This document shows, in pieces, positions 1 to 11,851 of a stretch of 64,000 nt of DNA. Location of the stretch: contig JNEN01000834.1 in NCBI GenBank assembly GCA_000697355.1, positions 248,001 through 312,000 of the forward strand, read 5' to 3'. The DNA is from Syncephalastrum monosporum B8922 (Eukaryota > Mucoromycota > Mucoromycetes > Mucorales > Syncephalastraceae). A program made the position numbers and the translations under genes. The notes beneath the pieces were generated by a model. That model had not been told where the DNA came from. It ran no database searches and saw nothing but the letters and a program-made list of their open reading frames with translations. How positions within the stretch are numbered: the first letter of the stretch is position 1; each line of letters opens with the position of its first letter.

Positions 1-641
1 GGTTGAAAGATAATGATTCGGTTGCAGCAACGGTGAGCGACTTCAGGATATATCGACTCATCGAGTATCGAGTTATCGAGTGGATACTGTAGCACCTCGT
101 CACCAACATCCATCTAGGCAAGAAAATGTGAAGGAACGCGATTGAAATGCAACGAAAGATATGTGAAGGAACGCAAACGGGACTCAAGTCCAAGAGGCAA
201 GCACAGCACATAATATTTTTTACACGCAAAGCAGAGTGTTTATGGTGCTATGCATAATACTAAGAAGGTTTTTAACATGTATTACTTCACGTGCTGCATA
301 GAAGATGATCGTCGACCATAACCGCCATCGGGTTGTCTTGTGAGCTGGCACACTTGATATGTCTCAATATAATCGTCAATGCGGGGTAACATGGTCTGTG
401 CATTGGCCGATGCTAAAATTTAAGAGGAGCCAAAATGTCCCATTTACAAATTTGACAGCCATGATCACCGACGCTCTTAACTTCACTTTAAATATTAAAT
501 AGAATGCGGACCAACCCTATTGTCTGCTGGTATATGGCAGTTGTGTCCGTAGATATCCAGCATCGATAGATTTACAGCAAGGGGCAACTATACTTTTGAC
601 GGAATCCAATCATTGATCGAGATTTGACTATGGAATGTATA
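1..641. other. Intergenic, left edge
   Basis: No reading frame with coding character or a recognisable motif is visible. The segment lies downstream of the Ctf4 gene, whose stop is at 644-642, and presumably includes its 3' untranslated region. It is AT-rich, and I see no RNA gene in it. Confidence 0.5.
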
Positions 642-3600
642 TTACAAGTAAAGACGTGCACGCTTGTTGGAGGTAAAGGATGAATCATTCATCCCATCCA
701 GGACCATACGGTCTGAGTCCAGTCGTTTCTCCTATCAGACATCAGATGAGACCCTCCCCTTCTCTCAGAGCACAATTACTGAGCTTACCTCTGCCACTTG
801 CTGCATTCTCTCGGCCAAAGTAACAAGCTGAAAGTGCGACGCGATCTTGACTGCAGCTGCCACCGACTTGGGTGAGTGCAACGCGGCTGTGAGCTCCATC
901 GCTCTCTGGGTCTTGTCGCTTTTGCACGCAATTTGTATCAACTGTAGCAGTGCTTTATCCATGGCCAGGTTCGAAGCGTTGGTCGTGGTATGCACATCAA
1001 AGTCGTCGTACTCGTCGCGGAGCGCCGGCTCGCTCTTTTCGTGACTGGACATGATGCTTTCGCGGAGGACGCGTTCTTCGAGTCGGACGGTCTCAGCGTC
1101 GGCGAGTGCCAGCGGCATCTGTAAATCAACTTCATCCAGGAAAGATCGAGGGAAGCCAGGTCCGTCGGCTGGACTCTAAACCGAGAAGCCTGTTTTAGCC
1201 TTGTGTCCGGTTCTCTTTTCATTTCCTCCTTACCTTCAGAATCATGCACATCAGTTTGTCACGGGTAAGTCCGACAGGCCAGTATGTTTCCTTTCGGTCC
1301 CGCGCTTGTGCGACCGCTTGCCCGTCAAAGACAGGTACCCAGGTTGCTTGGCCCGGCAAACGTTGGCGATCAAGCACGCAAATAATATTTTGAGAGTCTC
1401 CCATGGCAGCTTGCTATGAACCGCATGAGTGAACATTTCTCTATTCATGTTGGGTACGTACCAGTGTTTCCGAAAAACCGAGCCATGTGAGCTGTGTGTT
1501 ATTTTTGAGTGGCAGCTGATCCTTTTGTAAGAATTGCTTTGTGTGCGTGTCCATCAAGATATATCGCAGATTTTGAGTTCCTAATACTCGCACGTAAGTA
1601 ACTGTAATTCCATGCCGCCGATAAAAGTTACCGTTCAGAGCGGTTCCATCCTGATAGACAAAGATAGCCAAGCTTCCATATGCTGCCATGCTGACAATGT
1701 TTTCCAGACGGAAAATGTAGTTTTGAATGCCGGTGATAGAGAACATTCGGATATATCCAGCAGATGTCGACGCAATGATAGCTTCCTTGTTAATCGCCAC
1801 ATCTAATTAATTAAAGCAGTTAAGTTGTGCGAACGTCTTTAAATGCAACCTGACTCACTTGTGATACTCTCGCCTTCGGGCATATGCACTGTCCACTCAT
1901 TGATCGTGGACCAGTTTTCCAGCGGTCGATAGTAAAGAAGCGATGCTCTCCGGGATGCATCACCCTCGGCATCTGTGCGAGGCTGGCCTTCGGGCGCGGC
2001 AAAAACGACGCCGCCTTTCTCAACGGCAGCCATACTGTAGTGTATATAGTCTGTAAAATGGAAGTTGGGGTGGTCTGCCTGGTCGTGGAACTCAACGTTC
2101 ACGATCGAATGGTCCTCTTGATAGATGGTTGAGACCACACCAAACATACTGAAAGCGAGATAGCGTCGCTCGTTGGGTGTGGGTATATCCCGGTTTTTGA
2201 AGGCAGTCGCGCCAGGCTGGAATCGCTGTTGCTTGGTAATGTTGTATTGAGGACCGCCATAGGCTAATCAGTGACGGTAAGTATCACACCTCTTCCTCGT
2301 GTATCTCTTTAAACCCTTACCGGCCACCATGCCTCCTGTGCGTGTCTTTCCTTGACCATGGGATTTGGATGCGCCACCGCTCGCGGCGTAACCAGCGCCA
2401 TCATCATCCACGATAAACCCATCGTCCGAGAGCATGTCCACGTCTCCGAGGCTTTCTCCGTCGTCGTCCACATCTTCACCATTGTCCTCATTATCGTCGT
2501 CCTCAGCCATGCTGTCGAATAATGCATCTACGTCATCTTTTTGCTGGTTTAAGCGCTGCTCGCTTTGACGCGTGCTGCTTTGCATTTCGACGGGCTGCTT
2601 CCATGTCGAGATTTCTCCAAATTGGTCCGACTAGATGGAGAGTGTCAGATAAGCGCTTGCAAATTATGTACTATAGGTTACTCACAAAAGTCAGCTCGTT
2701 CTTCGTAGGATGCCAAGTGACGGCCAATATGGGGCCGGAACTGGTGTATTTGCTAGCTAACTTTCCCGTCGTGACGTTCCAGACGATCAACTGGCTGTCC
2801 AGACCACAGGAACACACGTACTGGCCATTGGGTGACCAACAGAGGCTGGTAATTGACTATGAAAGCACTGTCGGTTAACCTGATTGACTTGGTTCATCCA
2901 CTTACATCGACATGTTCACCCTCGAGAGATACAATCTGGTTCCAAACGCCGCTTCGATAAACAACGATATCTTGAAATAAAGAAGTCGATACACTTAGAT
3001 CGAACAGTAGTAGATTCTCCCTCCTCACTTACTGTGCTTGGTACCCGGGAACGCCAGCATACCGCTATCGGGACTCCATGCCACCGTATGCAGAGGTAGG
3101 GCGTCGAACGAGATGGAATCCATGACGTTGGGGCGCTCCAGCACGCAGTGCGGCACACCTGTCTCAGACGCAGTGTCCCACACACGCAGTTCGCCGTCGA
3201 TGCTGGATGATGCCTAAACACCTATTAATCCAAATGCACCTCCCGTTGATCGAGCTTACCATATACCGGCCGGTAGAGTCGTATGATACACATCGAACAA
3301 AGGCCTTGTGACCGTTCAGACGAACCACACGGGACGGATCCTGGATCAAAATGACTCGAATGGTGCTGTCACTATGGTGCTGGCGGTCAGGCATACACTT
3401 GTTTAACCGATATTTGACCTACTCGGTGGCGATAGCGAGCTTGGTACCGCTGTGGTTGTACGCGACAGAGCGTATAGGAACAGTATCACGGTAGAGGATT
3501 CTCACATACGCATTAGCAGCGTTGCGATACAAGATTATGGTACCGTCTTCGCTAGCAGCAACGAAACCTTCCGCCTATGTGAGGGCATACTTTAGTATCA

Positions 3601-3884
3601 GCAGTGAGCCTCGGTTAGGGTCTTGCAGCATACATTAGCAGCCAGGGCTGTAATGGCTCCGGAATGGTCATCGAGTGACTGAGGTGTGCTGCTGTCCTCG
3701 GCATTGGCGGCATGGACTTTGACAAGTTGATCCTTTCCACCCGATAAAAGTCCACTACAGCGCTACGACTTTAACAAGGCGCATTCACCTAATGCCTTTG
3801 TTACTACCTTCCGTCCGCCTTATAAGCCAAAGGCACAAAGCCTGTCTTGTGAGAAGCACGGTCGTGCAAGTCGAGGGTGGCCAT
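642..3884 (-). CDS. CTF4: Ctf4/Mcl1/WDHD1-type replisome adaptor
   Basis: This is a multi-exon gene of roughly 850 residues. The start at 3884 gives MATLDLHDRASHKTG, and WD40-type exons follow (for example LNGHKAFVRCVSYDSTGRY near 3300). A highly acidic linker (about 2350-2540) comes next, then the SepB/Ctf4 propeller region (MFGVVSTIYQEDHSIVNVEF near 2140; AIIASTSAGYIRMFSITG near 1780; the SQNIICVLDRQRLPGQATWV stretch near 1395). The C-terminal helical part reads ALLQLIQIACKSDKTQRAME and then KIASHFQLVTLAERM, which is diagnostic of the family. The last exon, after an intron at about 730-788, ends NKRARLYL and a stop at 644-642. In yeast and animals Ctf4 trimers link the CMG helicase to DNA polymerase alpha and to cohesion factors. 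No HMG box is seen, which fits fungal rather than animal members. Interior splice sites are approximate. Confidence 0.85.
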
Positions 3885-4372
3885 GGAATAAACTAAAAAA
3901 GGGACAAGTCAAAGTCGGAACGCGCTCCTTGGACGCGCTTTATTAATTCGCGCATTCGAATTAAAACGCGTTCCAAGCCACTCCGATGAACGCGTTCAAT
4001 ACGTCGCTGCTGCCTTGTTTCGAGATATGAGTAATGGAGCAGAGCAGAAACACTGCTTGAGAAAGGGCTTCCATGCTGGTGCTCAGCCGTAGACAGTGTC
4101 TTGAAGTACGTGATTCATTATCTATGTTCAACCTGCCGCCATACTTCTGACAGGTGCCCTGACCCTCACAGCATAAAAATGAGACTCGTCCTCCGGCAAA
4201 ACTTATCGCTCCTGATGCCCTGAAAGAATACTTTACAAAACAAGGATATTGCAAACACGGAGGTACACAAAGAGGACTGTTACAATGATTCAAAAGCGGT
4301 AGAGGGTGGTTCGGAAAGCTAAAAAAAGAAAAAAATGGAAAATAGGAAAGGGGAATATATGGCGAGTATTCA
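3885..4372. other. Intergenic between CTF4 and VPS26
   Basis: About 490 bp holding the Ctf4 promoter side and the Vps26 3' end. A 154-codon frame on the minus strand (4425-3961) overlaps the true Vps26 terminal exon out of frame and has no family signal. I see no other feature. Confidence 0.5.
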
Positions 4373-5745
4373 TCAATTCTCGACGGCAGGCACCTCGCCG
4401 TCCGTGTCCGCAGGGTAACCATCATCGACTACAAAATACCAGCCTTAGTCAATGTTCCCGTTGATTCTGTGCTCGGACTTACTTTTTCTTCTAAACATGG
4501 TGATCTCTTGCTGCTTGAAATAGCGACGGTTTTCCTCGTCAATCAACACCAGGTTGAGATAGTATCTCGTCGAGTACTTCTTGTTGACATCTAGGATAAA
4601 TATTATCAATACACCGATATCTCTTGTAGTTTTTTTTTTCTCTAGGTACATACCTCGGAAGGTAGGTGCCAGTTCGAAACCGCCAAGGAAAAGTCGAATG
4701 GGGATGGTCTCACCGCGCACGGGCGCACCATCCATGATTTCAAACTTGGTCACCGTCTCACTTTCATTGTAGAGGTTCGGCACTGGTTTTAGAAGGCTCT
4801 CGTCAATATTCATTGCCATTCTAAAGTCTATGTTTCCTTTTTCTCAACTTACAGGCACCGGTGGTCTCGCGACGGATAATAGCGAGCTCCATTGTTTTAA
4901 TCTTGATGCGCACGAGTAAAAAGTAAATCTTGCCGACGATGACGTCTTTCAGATGGTACCTAATCATACGAAGTGAGCCGCTTGACGTGACCATCGTGTG
5001 TGTCAACTTACTTGGATTTGTTGTACTCGAACTCAATGTGTAAACAGTCCTCGATACCGACTTCCATCTTGATGGAGTTGTTGATATCGGTCGGCATGCG
5101 GTACGAGTAGACCCAGATATCCTTTTCGTTGAAGATATCCGAAAGACGGCGAGCAATGGTGACACGGACGAAGTATCTTAACTTAACATTAATGCCGTGA
5201 TAACATTCGTACTGCTTCTCGACACGCTTGAATTCGAAGTCGAAAGACGCGTTTTGTCGCATTTCGCCGGGTGCAGCCAATTCTTGGGAAAGTGCCAAGA
5301 ATTCGTGTGATCTACCGCGGTCGTAGAAGAGTTCTACATGATACATATAATAACACATTAATAAGCACCCAAGCGCTGCACCCCTCTTTTTGTCTTACCT
5401 ATGCTTCCGATAAACTCCACCTTGATACCGTTATGCTCGAGTTTCTTGCCGCCCTTCAGGCGAATGTTGACCTACCATCCAACGCCATGAGTTGTCATGT
5501 CGATAGAACAGTTGCTAATATTGCTACCTTTCCGTTGACTGTCTCTCCATCGAGATAGACCGGCACGCGTTCACGGCGGTCTTTGTCGACCTTGACTTCG
5601 ACGTGCTTCCGTTGTTCTTCATTGGCAAATGAAATGTCGATATCCACGGGCGTGGATAGACCCAGCAAACTCTGTTTGAATGGAGACGGGTAAGCTCCGG
5701 GATATTTAAGCTTAGAATGGGATAGAAACGTACAGCCATGGACAT
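4373..5745 (-). CDS. VPS26: Retromer subunit Vps26
   Basis: Vps26 is an arrestin-fold subunit of the retromer core (with Vps35 and Vps29), which retrieves sorting receptors from endosomes to the Golgi. The start at 5745 gives a very short first exon (MSMA), then an intron, then SLLGLSTPVDIDISFANEEQ. Later exons read YLDGETVNGKV, ELFYDRGRSHEFLALSQELA, IWVYSYRMPTDINNSIKMEV and YHLKDVIVGKIYFLLVRIKI. The arrestin C-lobe follows (PIRLFLGGFELAPTFR, YSTRYYLNLVLIDEENRRYF, KQQEITMFRRK). The last intron sits directly after FRRK, and the terminal exon IDDGYPADTDGEVPAVEN ends at TGA 4375-4373. Length is about 330 residues, normal for the family. The reading is intact, with canonical splice sites where checked. 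Confidence 0.93.
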
Positions 5746-6894
5746 GTTGCGAGAAAGAAGTGTAAGCGATGAGGGGAAAGCGGAACCGAGTGGAGTAGAA
5801 TGGGTTGCACTTTCTGCGGGTGTGGGATGGACAACTCACTCCACTCGCGCCTGGGTTTAACTCTCCGCCTTAAAATTATCGATCCCTCGCCTACGTTGCG
5901 TGGGCCACCCCGAAACAGAACCGATACGTGGAGCAAAAAAAAGAAAACTATGACCACAGAGTCATCTAATAGACCAAGAGAGAAAAGGGAAGAGGGAATG
6001 TCTACGATAATTGTGTTTAGCATGATATAAAATACATTCACAACATCAAATTTCAGTTTCATGGAATACAACAAGCTACATCATTTGTTGAAACGTTATC
6101 CGCAATAATATATGTAGGATGCTCCTTGACGTAGGTTACGGGGAAAATTGCACACACCATTGTGTTTGTTAACCTGTTAACCTAAGTATTTATAGTACTA
6201 ATTTATCTGCCAGCGATCGATCCTGAAGAGAACAAAAGAAGATGAAAGAGAAGAAAACTCTGGCGCATCTATTAAAAGAGAACCGGTAGGATTACCTTCA
6301 TGCGATAATGCAGGACATGTACGCCATGGGAAAAGAGCACAAGAAACAAAGAATATCAAAAACATCGACATCAGAGGTTTTTTACGCATTCCAAATGTAC
6401 TTAGCCGTCTCAGCTATCGCGCGATCAGAAAGAGGAACAAGGAAAAAGGAAAAATTGGCGTCATACTGTACTACAGGTACTGCACCGGATAACAGAATGA
6501 TTGAACATACAATGAAATGAAACGAGACGGCGGGGAGACGTTAGTCTTTGCTGAAAATCTGAAATCCCTCTCCTCGCTCAGCACGGACGCGTATTCTCTT
6601 CTTCTCGGGTTTTTTTTTTTTTTCCATTTTTTATTCGAGTCTTCTGCTTAATGAAGTGAAAGGTGAGCCTATGATTGAACTATATATGATGCTCAGTGTC
6701 AGCGCCACAGGCCTTCTCCAAACGCCATATGTCGATGCACGGGCCCGGCCGCCTTCGAAACAAACTTACAAAATACAGAATTTCTCGTACGTTGTGGCAC
6801 CATCGAGTACAAAGGAATTCAAATGTTTATATTTCCAATATACATAATAGCAATGTACATGTTTGGAAGGGAAGAGATACTTTTTTTTCTTTAC
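5746..6894. other. Intergenic VPS26 - C9-methyltransferase
   Basis: About 1.15 kb containing the VPS26 promoter and the 3' region of the downstream minus-strand gene. Short frames occur on both strands but none shows homology or splice continuity. A T-run lies at about 6609-6632. I see no RNA gene. Confidence 0.45.
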
Positions 6895-8511
6895 TTAACC
6901 GCGAGTGGTGGTCCACGCCTTGGGGTTAGTGCGGTTGCAGATAAGCTTAGCACGGTCGAAGGAATTGCGGTTCTTGTTCGCGACTATCATGAAGCAGGTT
7001 GCGCTGCCCTGGCGCGACGCGATGACTGACCACGACAGGAAAATTTCCCAAATTCGAACCCTATTGCACAGACGCCGCATTCTTCTTTAGTGCTTTGCTT
7101 CTCTCTATCGTGAATATTACTTACAGCCTGTCACCGTATTTGCCACGGAGAGACTCCTTGTTCTTCATCCAGTTCTCGTACCAACGCTCCAGAGTAGCCG
7201 AGTAGTGCACACCGACAGTATCGACGTTGTGGATCTCGAAACCAGCCATCTCCATCTGACGAAGGTACCAGTACAGGGGAGCTGAATAAAGACGTAAATG
7301 TATGAATGAATATGAATGAAGTGTTCGTGCTTTCGATACTCACTGGAAGCATCGGCGCCGGGGAAGATATACTTGGCCATGAAAAGACCCCTGTTACAGA
7401 GAAAGGGTGAGGTTAGCCGACCAGAAGCGAATAAATAAAGGAGGCCTTACCAGATAAAGTCTTCGTATTGCCAGGTCGCTCTCAAGCCGGAGACTTGCAT
7501 GTAGAAAAGACCATCATCCTCCAGGAGCTCGCGCACATCGTGCAGGAAAGATTGGAAGCGGCGGATACCGACGTGCTCAGCCATCTCCACACAAGTGATC
7601 TTGTCGTACTTTGTATCAGCGGGGAAATGACGGAAATCCATGCAATGGAGTCTCGCCTTATCCTTGACACCCCACTCCTCAATACGCTTGTTGCCAAACT
7701 CGACCTGGTTCTGCGACAGCGACACGCCCGTCGAGTCGGAGCCATAGTTCTTAGCAGCCCATCCTGTCAGAGTCCCCCAGCCACAGCCAATGTCGAGGTG
7801 CTTCTCGCCCTCCTTGAGGTGGACCTTTTCACAGATAAGACGCATTTTGTTTTCCTGGAGCTCCTCAAGGGTCTCGCGCTTGGTGGGGTCCGAGATGATA
7901 CCGGAGGTGTAGACCATGAGCGGGCCGAGGAAACCCGCGTAGAAATCGTCACCGCGGTCGTAATTGTCTTGGATCTGCACCTTGTCCTGGTGCTTCGAGT
8001 GCCAGAACGTCTCGGGCAACCATTGCGTCAGGAAAAACTTGAACTGGCCAAACGAGAACTGGAACGCGGCCCAATCATGGCGCAGTTCCATCACCTCGAG
8101 TGGGTCACCCTTGAAATCGATCTTGCCCTCGAAATAAGCCTCGAAAAACGTCTCCATGGGAATCTTGTTGCGGCCATAATATGTCTGCTTGAGCTCGGGG
8201 TCACGGATGGTGATATAGTCTTCCAGTGGTTTGCCGGGAAGAGGCACATGGTTGCGGTAACGCGCAGCATAACGCGAGGTTAGGTACAGCGTGCAGGCCA
8301 AAATGGGGAGGAAAAGCACAACTGCCAGGACGAGGAAACACCAAAAGGGCAGTCCGAGCACATACTTGATGTAGAACGGTATGCCCAGAACGACGACGGC
8401 AAAGACGCGGTTGTCAAAGGTTTGGTTACCTGCCCCCTCTGCAGGTAGCGTGGCGTTATGAACGGAGGCCCATTCTGTAGGCTTAAAGGTTTTGGTATCG
8501 CTCGCTCCCAT
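6895..8511 (-). CDS. C9-MT: Sphingolipid C9-methyltransferase
   Basis: This SAM-dependent enzyme of the cyclopropane-fatty-acid-synthase superfamily adds the C9 methyl branch to the sphingoid base of fungal glucosylceramide. Exon 1 (8511-7450) encodes two N-terminal membrane segments (about residues 36-75: VFAVVVLGIPFYIKYVLGLP and FLVLAVVLFLPILACTLYL). The methyltransferase domain follows, with SAM loop HLDIGCGWGTL, then GVSLSQNQVEFGNKR and the acidic CVEMAEHVG motif. Exon 1 ends in DFIW split by an intron. The next exons read GLFMAKYIFPGADASS and PLYWYLRQMEMAGFEIHNVD. The last exon ends ICNRTNPKAWTTTRG and TAA at 6897-6895. All three visible introns are GT-AG and in phase. Total length is about 475 residues, near the family norm. 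The enzyme probably acts in the ER membrane. The ATG follows an AG closely, so a 5' UTR intron is possible. Confidence 0.93.
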
Positions 8512-9645
8512 CTAATCAAAAAGACGCGTCAGCGTGTGCTTTCTGCGCGTCGCCACTATCATTGCTCTCTCTTTTTCACGTGTTTTTCTCCGACATAGAT
8601 ATTTGGAAGCAGTATGCTTCAACAACTTACCCTGTGAGAATGTTGAGTGAGGACGCAAAAAGACAAAAAAAGTCAGAGCAATAATGAGAAGAAACAAATA
8701 CTCACTGGCTGGAATCTTGTTAGAAAAGCCAGAGAGGTGTAGAGGGTTTTCGCTATTTTTTTTTTGCTGTGTGTCACAGTGGACTAAACTTTCGCGCGGA
8801 CAGAGTTTGCCGATGCTATTTTGATCCTTTGTTTACGCTCCATACTACAGTCGGTCTCATTGACAGACATTTTCATACATTTGCATGGTGTCTTTTGAAA
8901 ATTGTGTCATTGATTTTGCACTAAATATGGCAGGCAATGGAATTAAAGGAAGGAAGTCCTCTCCAAATCGCTGCTCCGATTTTATATGTCTGCTGGTCTT
9001 CCCGGGACATACTGCACACAAATCGAAAAAGAAGTAACATCTCATGTCTGGAGAGACAATTTTATAATGAAGTACTGATGCACATACTAAGACAGCACAA
9101 AGACGAGTGGTACATTATTCTGAACCGATGGCATCGTTTCTCGTATTTTTGGAGAACACACAGTTGGCAGTACTAATATATGTACAGAGCCCGCAAAAAT
9201 ATTGGTTCAGGTATAATGTGGGCAAGCTTTCTGGAAGTGAGCCGCTGCGATTGAAAATGGGCCATTTTTTGAATGTGGGCCAGCAAAAGTTGAATATGGC
9301 TTTGTGAAAATGAGCTGCAGGCGCGAAATAGAGTCAGGCACATCCGCATCAATGAGCAGATCTGTCGAGTCTAAGCTCATGGTCGATAAAAGAGCAACGT
9401 CTTTGCGATAAGAGACGTGTGTGCACTGACCTCGGAGCATGACAAAGAAGAACACGCGTTTATCGGTCAGCGACTACTGGTTTACGGTGCTTTGAAACAG
9501 TGAAAAAGTGACAGTGAATGATCAATCAATAAAAATCATTCAAGTCGAAAAGCCCATAGAACTGGAATAGACAACCCCATTCTATCAGTTACTCCTGCCT
9601 GATGATTGCCCATCGTGTGGAGGTGCTTTTAAGGCCCTGATATAT
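8512..9645. other. Intergenic, no supported gene
   Basis: This 1.1-kb stretch contains the C9-methyltransferase 5' region, with a T-run at about 8757-8765, and AT-rich sequence. A minus-strand frame at 9455-9207 has no recognisable family. I see no RNA gene or repeat. Confidence 0.4.
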
Positions 9646-10113
9646 TCACAGCAACCGGTATCGTATGCATATTATCATCTGCTTGTTTATTTTCCACTGC
9701 TCCTCGCCAATCTCTGTATGTCCACTGATCAGGTAGCCCACCACTTTCTCACCTCTGTGCTTGCAAAGACTATACTTTTTGACATATGAAATGGGAAATG
9801 TCGCCTTAAGCTTCTCACTGGAACGGAGAAGACTTCGCCAAATATTAGAGAGCGAGTATGGTATCGCCTCGACGTAAGCCATTGTGGCTCGGGCCTCTGC
9901 TTGAGGTCCCTGAGCACCGACTGTAGCTGTGTGGCGATGTGTCATATACGTGTGAGCACCAGTCGAAACACAAAAGATGATTTGACCTTGATCAGCGTAT
10001 CAGTAGCGATGTTGACCATAATCGATGACATACCATCGTCGTGGGTCTTCTTCGAGTATTACGCCATCAGTAATAGAGTCATCGGCCGTGAAATCGCCAT
10101 CTTTGCGAGCTCT
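9646..10113 (-). pseudogene. Possible broken gene of unknown family
   Basis: An ATG-initiated 99-residue frame (9945-9646) contains plausible protein sequence such as AYVEAIPYSLSNIWRSLLRS and YVKKYSLCKHRGEKVVGYLI. The same frame continues upstream without interruption to about 10113 (ADDSITDGVILEEDPRRWYV, then IDYGQHRY) except for one TGA read from 10002-10000. That pattern could be a nonsense-mutated gene, an unrecognised splice, or chance. I do not recognise the protein, and nothing nearby explains it. Confidence 0.22.
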
Positions 10114-10139
10114 TTGCGAGCGCAGTGTACCGTAAGATA

Positions 10140-11068
10140 GTACTGGCCATTGTCAGTGCGCCAAGAACGCCGAGGGAGCATATCTGTGTGATTTGGAGAG
10201 AGATATCAATCCCCTCGCAGTGTATCCGCGCTTGGATGAGGCCTCTCTATAATTGACATACGCATCAGTAGTTTTACCGTGATACCAAGAAGATATCGTT
10301 ACCATTGAGCAGACTATTGTTTCGTTGTGAAACTGTTTTTGTATGTATGCAGGTATATCGGAGCGTCGTGTGATAAGTCACACCGACATGTGCGTTATAT
10401 GGTATCGATAGTGGTGTGGACGGGCTGCGCTGATGTGCCCATCCAGGTGTATCGTCATACTACTATTGCTTTTCTTCTTTGTGTCGCCGTCGCCATCGCC
10501 GTCGCCTTTCGCATGTAACCACCAGCAACATTAGAAAGATGTCTTTAGTATTACAGCAGCTCACCTTGCATCGTTCGAGAAACAACATGTCGCCACTTCC
10601 CAGGTTTTACCACGGCCAGAGTCGTCTCACGTAGGCAGTAGCCAGCCGTCTAGTCCAAGTCGTCTCTCGGCGGTTCCTTTTACGCCCTCGATGCGCAACA
10701 CGTCAGCATGTCACTCGCTTGATGGATGCTGGTGAACTTGGGGGTGCTGATCACGCTCTTGGCTTCGTCCACCAAGCGCCTTTCTTAATGTCAGGCCATC
10801 GGAACGACCCATGTCGTGAGCGAGCACCACAAGTAAACGGCGCCGCCGCTGTGGCGAGCTCGCATTCTTGCTGTGGCCTTGGCTTCTGCTCCAGATGATG
10901 CACCGTCGCTTGATTTCGTAAAGTATCCATCCGCAATAGCGTCGGTTACGACCGGGACCGAGTCAACCGGAAGATGTGGCTATAAAGCGGGCGAGGGCGG
11001 GGGGGGGGGGGAGGGAAGGGGGCAAGGGAAAGTGAACGCCAAGGACAGGAAAGGTTCGTCTTCAGCCG
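10140..11068. other. Intergenic, G-run near 11000
   Basis: I see no supported gene. A homopolymeric G tract of about 10 bases lies in a purine-rich stretch at about 10990-11030, just beyond the stop of the neighbouring minus-strand gene. Short frames on both strands lack homology. Confidence 0.4.
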
Positions 11069-11851
11069 CTACAGCTCAGGGAAGTGAGCAGCAACGTCGA
11101 ACACTTCCTCATCCTCAGGTTCCGCCACGATGAGGATAAAATCCTCATCGGGTTCCGGCCGGAGATGGCCAAACGGGTCGTCCATCCAGTCCCGGGCTGG
11201 AGAGCCCTCAACGGACGACGGAGGAGTGTAACCCGGCGAGTCGGACAGAGAGGCTGTGGATGACTTATAGGAAGAAGGCGAGGTAGAAGGAGAGCTTAAG
11301 TCAGAGTCGGTCAGAGTGGCAAGGTCGGAAAGAGGGGAGGGCGAGGGAGAGGGAGACAGAGAGGGAGACAGAGAGGCAGAGCCAGGGAGGGGAAGACCTT
11401 CAGCAGAGGAAACAGAATGGGGTGAGGACGCCGACGACGGAGCAGCTTCTTCTGGGCCGGAGGAAGGTGAACGGCCAGCAGGCACCATCAGACTGAGGGT
11501 TGCTTCTGCCGGTTCTCGACGAGGCTCATCTGCCATATCCAACAGACCTTCCGGTGTAGACGGCTGCCCGTCCTCAGCACTGTGGTCATTCGCAGCTGCG
11601 GGTTCCTCAAGAGCAGGAGCCGGACCAGCAGCAGCACCTTGGCCAACGCACAGGCGCTTGCGGTGGCGGTCGTCGTCAGGGGACGGAGTGGTGGTGCCGC
11701 TTGCACGCTTGCGGGTCGGTGTCGACGCGTCGGAGGAGGCGGGGCTTGCGACGCGCAACGCGCGCTCAGTCTCGCAGGGACTGCCAGGCACGCTGGCTGC
11801 GGCAGTGGTCAAAGGGTCATCGGTGAGCCGGATGCGCTTCTTCTGAGGCAT
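11069..11851 (-). CDS. Ser/Pro-rich disordered protein, unknown
   Basis: A single uninterrupted frame of about 260 codons, taking the ATG at 11851 (MPQKKRIRLTDDPLTTAAAS) as start. An upstream in-frame extension exists but reads like 5' untranslated sequence. The N-terminus is basic and resembles a nuclear localisation signal (KKRIRL, and later RHRKRL). The middle is rich in Ser, Pro, Ala and Glu, with a run of Pro-Ser dipeptides. The C-terminus is acidic and hydrophobic (DEDFILIVAEPEDEEVFDVA), resembling a short activation or docking segment. No catalytic domain is seen. A nuclear regulatory protein is possible but this is inference. The low-complexity bias also opens long shadow frames on the other strand. 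Confidence 0.45.
   Translation of the reverse strand: MPQKKRIRLTDDPLTTAAASVPGSPCETERALRVASPASSDASTPTRKRASGTTTPSPDDDRHRKRLCVGQGAAAGPAPALEEPAAANDHSAEDGQPSTPEGLLDMADEPRREPAEATLSLMVPAGRSPSSGPEEAAPSSASSPHSVSSAEGLPLPGSASLSPSLSPSPSPSPLSDLATLTDSDLSSPSTSPSSYKSSTASLSDSPGYTPPSSVEGSPARDWMDDPFGHLRPEPDEDFILIVAEPEDEEVFDVAAHFPEL

Noticed and set aside
3961..4425. A 154-codon minus-strand frame downstream of VPS26
   Set aside because: It overlaps the terminal VPS26 exon in another frame and reads as low-complexity 3' untranslated sequence.
7468..8283. A 271-codon frame opposite the C9-methyltransferase
   Set aside because: An antisense shadow of a clearly assigned enzyme.
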